A stretch of 8,785 bases of DNA from SAR86 cluster bacterium (GTDB taxonomy: Bacteria > Pseudomonadota > Gammaproteobacteria > Pseudomonadales > Azotimanducaceae), in assembly GCA_013204195.1 (NCBI GenBank), contig JABMOJ010000106.1:1-8785 (forward strand). Direction: 5' to 3'. The notes beneath the pieces were generated by a model that was not told the origin of the DNA, did not search any database, and saw only the letters and a list, made by a program, of their open reading frames with translations. A program made the translations under genes and the position numbers. The stretch's first letter is position 1. Every line of letters starts with the position of its first letter. Positions 1 to 5,961 of the stretch are shown here, piece by piece.

Positions 1-1
1 G

Positions 2-466
2 CATATGGGCGCTAAAGATCCTCAAGGTGCGATGCGCCACGGTTGGCGGGCGACGAGATTGGCGATTGCCAGCATGGTGATTCTCAGCGTTTTTATTATT
101 GCTTTCTCAGAGGATATCGCGCGTTTTCTGATTGATGATGATGAAGTCGTGCGATTGACGGTGATCTTTATTTATATCCTGGGCGTCGCCCAGCCGCTCA
201 TGGCTATTGAGTTTACTTTGGGCGGTTGTCTGCGCGGTGCTGGCGATACTCGTTTTCCGCTGAAGGCCACCATGGCTGGCCTGATTGGCGCCAGGGTAGG
301 TCTTGCCGCATTGTTTACTTTCCTGGGTTTTACTGTCGTGTGGATTTACGCAGCCCTGATTGGCGACTATATCGTGAAGGCTCTGATGCTGGTTTCGCGT
401 TTCAAGTCTGGAAAATGGCAACAAGTTTTCTCTGATTCTGAAAAGAAATTCGATAATTACAAGTAG
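2..466 (+). CDS. MATE family efflux transporter, C-terminal part (5' end outside window)
   Basis: The frame is open from the first bases of the window and ends at TAG 464-466, so only about the last 154 residues are present. The ATG at 5 is probably internal, because the protein is far shorter than the usual 440-480 residues of MATE proteins. The visible part has several hydrophobic segments (near residues 20-37, 50-68, 87-105 and 108-125). Between the second and third is RGAGDTRFP, a loop motif typical of the C-terminal half of MATE (NorM/DinF-like) antiporters. These inner-membrane proteins expel drugs and organic cations in exchange for Na+ or H+. The tail after the last membrane segment is short, charged and cytoplasmic-looking (KSGKWQQVF and onward). 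Substrate cannot be told from this fragment. The following gene starts 120 bases downstream and no clear terminator lies between them. Confidence 0.88.
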   Translation, partial: HMGAKDPQGAMRHGWRATRLAIASMVILSVFIIAFSEDIARFLIDDDEVVRLTVIFIYILGVAQPLMAIEFTLGGCLRGAGDTRFPLKATMAGLIGARVGLAALFTFLGFTVVWIYAALIGDYIVKALMLVSRFKSGKWQQVFSDSEKKFDNYK

Positions 467-586
467 TCCTCTGGCTCTGGACTTGGTCGTGCGAGCCAGC
501 CCTCAGCTGCGGTATTCGCGGCCGAAGGATTGCGTTATTCTGAGCGAGTAGTTCTTAGGCTGGGTCAATTCAGAAGGATGCATGTG

Positions 587-913
587 ATGTTGAATAGAAT
601 CTTTATAATCGTCAGTTTGCTGGTGTTGACCGGACTGACTTCCGGCTGTGTTGGTCTGAGCCTAGAGCCAGCTAAAGCGCTAGTTGGTCGATGGCAGACG
701 CAAATGGGTGGCTTTCCAATGCAGGTGGAATATACCGCGAACGCCGTGAGCGTAGATAACCAGGCACCCGTGGTCTATGAGTTAGTTGGTGATAGGTTAA
801 GTTTCAGTCAGGGTAGCACGCAGGTGCGTATTCTCAGCTTTCCCACCAAGAGCCAGATGATTCAGCTAGATCCCATGACCGGTACTGAACATCGGTTTGA
901 CCGCCTGCCCTAA
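587..913 (+). CDS. Small predicted lipoprotein of unknown function
   Basis: This 108-residue protein begins with a lipoprotein signal peptide: MLNR, a hydrophobic stretch IFIIVSLLVLTGL, then TSGC with the acceptor cysteine at residue 21. Lipid attachment at C21 would anchor it to the inner or outer membrane facing the periplasm; the residue after Cys is V, not D, so outer-membrane sorting is favoured by the Lol rule. The ATG at 587 was chosen because AGAAGG (572-577) sits 9 bases upstream; the ATG at 578 is too close to that site and a TTG at 530 would bury the signal peptide. The mature part is about 87 residues and begins near LVGRWQTQMGG. This GxW-type start followed by alternating strand-like segments resembles small beta-sandwich or lipocalin-like domains. 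I do not recognise the family. It is followed by the promoter region of the repair operon and is probably transcribed separately from it. Confidence 0.72.
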   Translation: MLNRIFIIVSLLVLTGLTSGCVGLSLEPAKALVGRWQTQMGGFPMQVEYTANAVSVDNQAPVVYELVGDRLSFSQGSTQVRILSFPTKSQMIQLDPMTGTEHRFDRLP

Positions 914-950
914 GCAGCGTCGCTTTGGACAATACCTTAATTACCCCGAC

Positions 951-970
951 TACTGGTTGAACATACAGTC
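951..970 (+). promoter_or_regulatory. Candidate LexA operator (SOS box) upstream of fan1
   Basis: Positions 953-968 read CTGGTTGAACATACAG, a CTG-N10-CAG inverted repeat with the exact half-site spacing of the gammaproteobacterial LexA box (CTGT-N8-ACAG). Including flanking TA and T, 14 of the 20 positions 951-970 match the Escherichia coli consensus TACTGTATATATATACAGTA. The only core deviation is G for T at the fourth base, which is also found in known E. coli boxes such as those of ruvAB and dinG. It lies about 55 bases before the fan1 start and covers a candidate -35 hexamer, which is where a repressor would block transcription. LexA binding itself is inferred. Confidence 0.62.
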
Positions 971-985
971 ATTGGTGAGTACCAT
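957..985 (+). promoter_or_regulatory. Candidate sigma-70 promoter of the fan1-helicase operon
   Basis: A -35 hexamer TTGAAC (957-962, four of six to TTGACA) and a -10 hexamer TACCAT (980-985, four of six to TATAAT) are separated by exactly 17 bases. The predicted start of transcription is near 992, about 34 bases before the GTG start codon at 1026. The -35 lies inside the LexA-box candidate. Each hexamer alone is weak; the spacing and the overlapping operator raise the case. Confidence 0.42.
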
Positions 986-1025
986 ACCTTGATGTGAGTT
1001 TCATGGTCAGAGTAGGGTGTGTTGG

Positions 1026-2669
1026 GTGAATGCATTAGTGGCTGACTTGCCGATAGGTTATTACCGCGATAATTTTGTGTTTCTGCTCAAGTTCGTGGTT
1101 GATCGCTATGCTGATCTGCTCAATCAAACAGAAAGTGATTATGCTGCACGGTTCGAGGGACTGTCGCTTCCGGCCCAGCGTCTCTATGTGCGCCTGGCGC
1201 TGCGCAAGGGACCTTTGTTTCGCAGTGATAAGATAGCCTACGCAGAGATCCCGCAACGAGATGCCGCGATTGAGGAGTTGATTCGCTGCGGATTTCTCGA
1301 TGGGGGTGTGGACGAAGACCTCGATATCTTGCTGAAGCTTTTACTGAAGTCCGAGCTCCTGCGTCTGCGACCCTCATGCCATGGGCTTAATCGCGAAGCT
1401 TTGTTGGCTGAATTAGTGCCAACGGTCAGCCGGGATGAGTTTTTTACGTCGATTGATTTTCAAGTATACCGTCCCCGTCACCTGGATACTCTTAGGGTTT
1501 TTCGCCTGCTGTTTTTCGGTAATCTGCACCAGAACTTCACCGAGTTTGTGCTCAATGACCTGGGAATACAGCCCTACGAAAATTATGCGATCGATCGGCT
1601 AAGCCGTTTTTTCGATCGACGGGAAAAGATCGAGCAGGCGTTGGCACTTGGGTCCTTGGGTGAGCAGGCCGACGCCTGGATCTTGGCGAAGGATATCGAG
1701 GGGTTACGAAGTTACCAAGCATTGTTGCCTGTAGGCCTTGATCCGGGATTACAGCGTCGGCTGGATAAAATGAATAACCGGGTTGCCCGCCAACTTGAAC
1801 GTCAGCAAGCGCATGAAGCCGCGCTGTCGCTCTATCAGCACACCGCCAGTGGCGCTGCTCGAGAGCGCAGTGCCAGAATTTTGGCTGCTCATCTGGGTCG
1901 GGTCGATGCCGCGATGTCTCTATGTGAGCGGATATTGGCGGCACCAGCCCATGAGGCCGAGTTTGAGTTTGCTGTCGGTTTCGCCGCACGGTTGCAGAAA
2001 AAAGTCGAGAGTCGCAACAGACCTGAACTGCCCGTATTGCCGTTGCCAGACTATCCAGTACAGCGCTTAAGTCTCGACCGACAACCAGGCAAGCGGGTCG
2101 AGTTGGCGGTTGTTGAGGACTTTGAGTGTGCCGGGGATCAGGCGTATTACGTGGAGAATAGTCTGTTTAATGGGATCTTCGGGCTAGCCTATTGGGACAT
2201 CATTTTTGCGCCCGTGCAGGGTGTTTTCTTTCATCCGTTTCAGCGTGGTCCAGCCGATCTGTATACACCTGCCTTTGCCAGCGCCAGAACAAAAGCACTG
2301 CAATTGCGCCGGCAGGAGCTGGGCAGCGTGGCAGATTTGCGAGCGCGTGTGTTGGCGGTTGCAGAACAAAAATCCGGGCTTGCTAACCCATTTGTGAGCT
2401 GGGGTTATATCAGTGTTGAGTTATTCGAGTGCTGCTTTGAACGCATACCTATCGGCCACTTTCAGGCGATTTTTGATCGATTGCTAGTGGACCCTCATGC
2501 CAATCGCAGTGGTTTTCCTGATCTGATCATCTTTCCTGCCAGCGGCAGTTACTTGCTGGCGGAGGTCAAAGGGCCGAATGACAAGTTGCAGGCGAATCAA
2601 ATCCGTTGGTTAAGGTATTTCGCCGCGGCACAAATTCCCCATCGGTTGGTGAATGTCGAATGGCACTAG
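1026..2669 (+). CDS. fan1: FAN1-type structure-specific nuclease (VRR-NUC domain)
   Basis: This is the bacterial form of Fanconi-associated nuclease 1, a 5'-flap endonuclease/exonuclease that in studied members cuts branched DNA and unhooks interstrand crosslinks. At 547 residues it matches bacterial FAN1 proteins, which lack the ubiquitin-binding zinc finger of the human enzyme. The N-terminal block has LPIGYYRDNF (8-17) and the DNA-binding region motif LRKGPLFRSDK (59-69). A helical repeat-like middle follows (about 150-330). The C-terminal VRR-NUC domain shows the complete PD-(D/E)XK site: E377 just before IFGLAYWDIIF (384-394), PDL with D499, and EVKGPND with E513 and K515. No ATG start is available. 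GTG at 1026 was chosen because AGGG (1014-1017) sits 8 bases before it; GTG at 1017 (three residues longer) and 1038 are alternatives. Its end overlaps the helicase gene by 10 bases, implying translational coupling. A LexA-type box precedes it. Confidence 0.93.
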   Translation: MNALVADLPIGYYRDNFVFLLKFVVDRYADLLNQTESDYAARFEGLSLPAQRLYVRLALRKGPLFRSDKIAYAEIPQRDAAIEELIRCGFLDGGVDEDLDILLKLLLKSELLRLRPSCHGLNREALLAELVPTVSRDEFFTSIDFQVYRPRHLDTLRVFRLLFFGNLHQNFTEFVLNDLGIQPYENYAIDRLSRFFDRREKIEQALALGSLGEQADAWILAKDIEGLRSYQALLPVGLDPGLQRRLDKMNNRVARQLERQQAHEAALSLYQHTASGAARERSARILAAHLGRVDAAMSLCERILAAPAHEAEFEFAVGFAARLQKKVESRNRPELPVLPLPDYPVQRLSLDRQPGKRVELAVVEDFECAGDQAYYVENSLFNGIFGLAYWDIIFAPVQGVFFHPFQRGPADLYTPAFASARTKALQLRRQELGSVADLRARVLAVAEQKSGLANPFVSWGYISVELFECCFERIPIGHFQAIFDRLLVDPHANRSGFPDLIIFPASGSYLLAEVKGPNDKLQANQIRWLRYFAAAQIPHRLVNVEWH

Positions 2670-5053
2670 GTATACCCACCCATTTTAAGATTTCAGTACG
2701 CGAATTGGTTGAGCAGACCGAGCGCAGCGGTGATATTAATTTTCGATTCTCGGCCCGTAGTTCGGCACTGGCCGGTATCCGTGGTCACCAGCGAGTACAA
2801 AAATCACGGGGTGATGATTATGTGGCTGAAAAGCGCGTCGTTGATCTGATCTCGAGTGGGGATGTATACCTTGAGGTTAGCGGTAGGGTAGATGGCTATT
2901 TCCCTGCTCAGCTGCCGATGCTAGTAGAGGAAATTAAGACGCTTAGGGCTGACCCCGCACTCATCCCGGCAAGTCTGCAACGGCTGCACTGGGGACAAGC
3001 AAAAGTGTATGCCTACCTACTTGGCAGAGTGCATGAGCTTAATGTTGGCGATCCGGTTGTCGCGCGTCTGTGTTATTTACAACTTGATGATGACACTGAA
3101 TATTTGCTCACCCAGACCTTAACGATGCAAGAACTAGGTGACTATTATCAAGTGTTAGTGACGCGGCAGATGGCTTTTCTGGCACGATTGTCGGCCTGGC
3201 GAACCCGTCGGGATAAAAGTATTGAGCAGCTGGAATTTCCCTATCCCGAGTATCGTGAGGGGCAGCGGGATATGGCGGTGAGTGTCTATCGGGCCATGCA
3301 GTCTAGTCGTCAGTTGGTCCTGCAAGCACCCACAGGCGTTGGTAAGACCATGGGCGTGCTGTATCCAGCTATTAAGGGATTACCCACAGGGCCGCTTGAG
3401 AAACTGTTCTTTTTATCTGCAAAAACATCAGGTCAAGCGTTAGCTGCAGCGGCCGTCGCCGATATGCGTGAGCAAGGTCTGCAGCTGCGAGATATTACTT
3501 TGACCGCAAAAAATAAAATTTGTTTTACGCCGGGTGCGCCCTGTGATGCCGAGCACTGTCAGTTTGCCGCGGGCTACTATGACAAGCTCGGTAAGGTGAT
3601 GGAAGAGGTGTTGCTTGAGGACCAGGCGCTCACTCGAGCGGTTATTGAGGCGAAAGCACGGGCTCACCAGGTGTGTCCCTTTGAACTTGAATTGGACTTA
3701 TCCCTGGTCGCAGATATCGTCATTTGTGACTACAACTATGTGTTTGACCCAGCGGTCTATCTGCGCCGCTATTTTGATGGTGTCAACCAGGGCTATGGAT
3801 TGCTGATCGATGAAGCACACAATCTGGTCGACAGGGGCCGGGAAATGTTCTCGGCTGAGATTGAAAAGAATGCCTACCTTGAGCTGCGACGCCAGCTACC
3901 CGCAGAATTGCCGCTCATGGCGCGGAGTTTGGCGGCCGTTAATGCCCAGTTTCTGACGCTGCTAAAAATGGACAAGCCGGGCTTTGTTCAAGCGGGCTAC
4001 AGGATTATTCCAGAATTGCCCCAGCGATTGATACAAGCCCTACGAAAGTTCACGGTGGCTGCGGAAGACTGGCTGCAGCAAAATCAGGCGGCCGACTTCA
4101 ATGAGATCCTTCTGGCGCTGTATTTTGACAGTCTGCGTTTTCTTCGCATCGCTGAATCATTTGATCACCACTACAACTGCCTGATGATTGCGCGCCAACA
4201 GGGGGTTGTGATGAAGCTTTTTAATATTAATCCGGGGCCGGGGCTCGCCGAGGGGTTTCGTCGGGTTAATACTGCGGTTGCCTTTTCAGCGACGTTAATG
4301 CCTCAGACTTACTTTCAGACACTTATGGGGATCGAGGCAGACGCTAATTGGTTTCAGATTGAGTCACCCTTTGACTCGAAGAATTTGGGCGTCTTTTCGA
4401 CAAGTTACATCTCCACCACCTATCGCGATCGTGGCAACAGCCTGTACGCCCTGGCCGATACGATAGCCACAGTGGTGGCCCAGCGAGCAGGTCACTATAT
4501 GGTGTTTTTTCCGTCTTTCGCGTACCTCAAAGAGGTCCGAGATAAATTTGTTGAACGCTATCCGGATAGCGTCTGTGTCTCGCAAGCACCGGCAATGGAT
4601 GAGAATGCACGGATCGAGTTCCTCAGTAGATTTGAGTCGCTAGAAGAATCGACGCTAGTGGGGTTTGCGGTGATGGGCGGCATTTTCGGTGAGGGCATTG
4701 ACCTGAAAGGTCGCAAGTTGATTGGCGTCATCATCGCCGGAGTAGGATTGCCGCAGCTCGGTATTGAGCGAGATGTCATTCGCGATTACTTTGAACAGTC
4801 AGGTCCTGCTGGGCAGGGCTTCGAGTTCGCCTATCAATACCCAGGTATGAACCGCGTATTACAGACGGCCGGTCGAGTGATTAGAAGTGAGACTGATCGG
4901 GGCATCATTTGTCTGGTTGATAATCGCTTCAATGAGTCACGGTACCGCCGTTTGATGCCGACTCAATGGCAAGTGAAGCTGAGCCGGAACCGTGAAATTC
5001 TAGGTAATGCTGTGGCTGCGTTTTGGGCTGACGACGACAGGAATACGCCGTAA
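2660..5053 (+). CDS. XPD/DinG-like Fe-S DNA helicase with N-terminal PD-(D/E)XK nuclease domain
   Basis: The 797-residue protein joins two activities. Residues about 10-180 form a Cas4/RecB-like nuclease domain: an early histidine (H43 in GIRGHQ), D78 in GRVDGY, E91 and K93 in EEIKT, and the QAKVY motif (Q113, Y117). From about 185 onward is an SF2 XPD/Rad3-like helicase: Walker A APTGVGKT (223-230, K229), four cysteines C288, C295, C300 and C339 that should bind a 4Fe-4S cluster, DEAH box (384-387), and motif VI Q735-x2-GR-x2-R742. Such enzymes unwind DNA 5' to 3' with ATP. The ATG at 2660 is preferred; an upstream open extension to 2606 lies wholly inside fan1. Overlap ATGGCACTAG with fan1 shows co-translation and suggests the helicase and FAN1 work on the same substrates. 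Family members beside VRR-NUC genes are known in other bacteria. It is distinct from E. coli DinG and YoaA, which lack the nuclease domain. Confidence 0.92.
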   Translation: MALGIPTHFKISVRELVEQTERSGDINFRFSARSSALAGIRGHQRVQKSRGDDYVAEKRVVDLISSGDVYLEVSGRVDGYFPAQLPMLVEEIKTLRADPALIPASLQRLHWGQAKVYAYLLGRVHELNVGDPVVARLCYLQLDDDTEYLLTQTLTMQELGDYYQVLVTRQMAFLARLSAWRTRRDKSIEQLEFPYPEYREGQRDMAVSVYRAMQSSRQLVLQAPTGVGKTMGVLYPAIKGLPTGPLEKLFFLSAKTSGQALAAAAVADMREQGLQLRDITLTAKNKICFTPGAPCDAEHCQFAAGYYDKLGKVMEEVLLEDQALTRAVIEAKARAHQVCPFELELDLSLVADIVICDYNYVFDPAVYLRRYFDGVNQGYGLLIDEAHNLVDRGREMFSAEIEKNAYLELRRQLPAELPLMARSLAAVNAQFLTLLKMDKPGFVQAGYRIIPELPQRLIQALRKFTVAAEDWLQQNQAADFNEILLALYFDSLRFLRIAESFDHHYNCLMIARQQGVVMKLFNINPGPGLAEGFRRVNTAVAFSATLMPQTYFQTLMGIEADANWFQIESPFDSKNLGVFSTSYISTTYRDRGNSLYALADTIATVVAQRAGHYMVFFPSFAYLKEVRDKFVERYPDSVCVSQAPAMDENARIEFLSRFESLEESTLVGFAVMGGIFGEGIDLKGRKLIGVIIAGVGLPQLGIERDVIRDYFEQSGPAGQGFEFAYQYPGMNRVLQTAGRVIRSETDRGIICLVDNRFNESRYRRLMPTQWQVKLSRNREILGNAVAAFWADDDRNTP

Positions 5054-5060
5054 GACGGTA

Positions 5061-5837
5061 TCACCGGTCCTTGCGCTGACGGTTTCGCTTGGAATCTTGC
5101 CAGTGGTTGCGGCTTGCTTTGTCTCGGGGTGGTCGCTGGCGCATCGGCTGGCTTTGGTGCTCGGCACGGCTGATCGCCTGTTCATGCCGTTCAGCGCTTG
5201 GTTCGCCATGACCGGTATTCGGCCGGGTGCGAGGTTCTTGAGGGTCGCGGTGACTGTTGTTGGCATATCTGTCAAGGCGTTGATGATCATTAGGAGAGCG
5301 ACGCTCCTGGGCATCATATTGAGCTGACTGCCGGGCTGAGGTCCTGCTCGCTGAAGAATGGTTACCGATGGCATAACCCTTGATTGGCTGGCGGGCGGAG
5401 TCTTTCTGCACTGCATGGCGCCGAACAGCGCGGCTCTGGACACTATAGCGCCAGGTAGGATAAGTCCTTGCAGGATATCCCCAATAACCACCGGCGGAGT
5501 AATCATAGGCCGCGTAAGGGTCTCGAAGGCTGCCGAAATAGACCGGATACACGGGCCCGTAAACATTGCTGTAGCGGGATTGAATGATCATTGTTGCGGG
5601 TTGGACGTAGACCACGGTAGGGGTTGCTTGCGGCTCATGATCGCAGACATGAACCTCATCAGGTAGGTAGCAGTGCGCGTGTTTGTGAGCTTGATCGAAG
5701 TGGCAGTGGTTGAACGGGGACTCTTGGGGGTTGGTGATGTAAGTGATCAATGGCATATCAACAACCTCCGTGGCCTGACAAGCCACGGAGGTTATTAAAA
5801 ACGTCAGGCTAATGAGAATAATATGAGTGACTGGCAT
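5061..5837 (-). CDS. Orphan exported protein with His/Cys cluster and basic low-complexity tail
   Basis: I do not recognise this 258-residue protein. It starts with a signal-peptide-like segment (hydrophobic core IILISLTFLITSVA, residues 6-19). Cleavage may follow A22 in ACQA; C20 in SVAC is a poor lipobox. Residues 44-67 hold seven His and three Cys (HCH, HKHAHC, VCDH), a likely metal-binding patch. Residues about 70-140 are rich in Tyr, Pro and Val/Ala, and the last 110 residues are rich in Arg, Gln, Ser, His and Asn and look disordered. The ATG at 5837 is preferred because GGAG (plus-strand CTCC, 5845-5848) lies 7 bases upstream; a TTG at 5852 adds MRSLR, which would give a better positive n-region but has no ribosome-binding site. 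An internal ATG at 5756 has a GGAGG site buried in a perfect hairpin. Its stop is 7 bases from the helicase stop (convergent). It is probably envelope-located; no function is assigned. Confidence 0.68.
   Translation of the reverse strand: MPVTHIILISLTFLITSVACQATEVVDMPLITYITNPQESPFNHCHFDQAHKHAHCYLPDEVHVCDHEPQATPTVVYVQPATMIIQSRYSNVYGPVYPVYFGSLRDPYAAYDYSAGGYWGYPARTYPTWRYSVQSRAVRRHAVQKDSARQPIKGYAIGNHSSASRTSARQSAQYDAQERRSPNDHQRLDRYANNSHRDPQEPRTRPNTGHGEPSAERHEQAISRAEHQSQPMRQRPPRDKASRNHWQDSKRNRQRKDR
5754..5793 (-). promoter_or_regulatory. Perfect 12-bp hairpin hiding a Shine-Dalgarno site before an internal in-frame ATG
   Basis: Positions 5763-5774 and 5782-5793 are perfect inverted repeats (plus strand AACCTCCGTGGC and GCCACGGAGGTT) with a 7-base loop. 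In the minus-strand mRNA the downstream arm carries GGAGG (complement of 5765-5769), paired to CCTCC in the upstream arm. GGAGG is 8 bases before an ATG (5756-5754) in frame with the exported protein gene, at its residue 28. The stem encodes residues ITSVACQATEVV around the signal peptide cleavage site. There is no T-run after the stem on either strand, so it is not a normal intrinsic terminator. Use as a translational switch or as a second start that yields a 231-residue protein without signal peptide is inference. Confidence 0.5.
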
Positions 5838-5961
5838 CCTAAGACTCCGCAATGAGCTGATACAGAACCCTAGGCTAACAGGGGCAGGCTGAATCGAAGC
5901 TGAACATCAGAGTCGCCGATAATGGTAGCGGTTAAAGCTGCATGAGGATCCCTCTATAGGA

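Noticed and set aside
471..499. CTGGCTC / GAGCCAG inverted repeat after the MATE gene, a possible terminator
   Set aside because: Only 7 paired bases around a 15-base loop, and no T-run follows; too weak to call.
5044..5072. CCGTAAGACGG-like short dyads at the convergent gene ends as a shared terminator
   Set aside because: Arms of only four bases and no T-run on either strand.
5000..5566. 188-codon open frame on the minus strand overlapping the orphan exported protein gene
   Set aside because: It lies in another frame of a signal-peptide-bearing gene with a good ribosome-binding site, and runs into the helicase gene; its composition looks like a shadow.
5007..5666. Two plus-strand open frames (5007-5327 and 5358-5666) opposite the orphan gene
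   Set aside because: No ribosome-binding sites or recognisable motifs, and they are antisense to a better supported gene.
5763..5793. Reading the perfect hairpin as a bidirectional intrinsic terminator for the helicase or sppA
   Set aside because: It is about 700 bases from the helicase stop, lies inside a coding sequence, and no T-run follows it on either strand.
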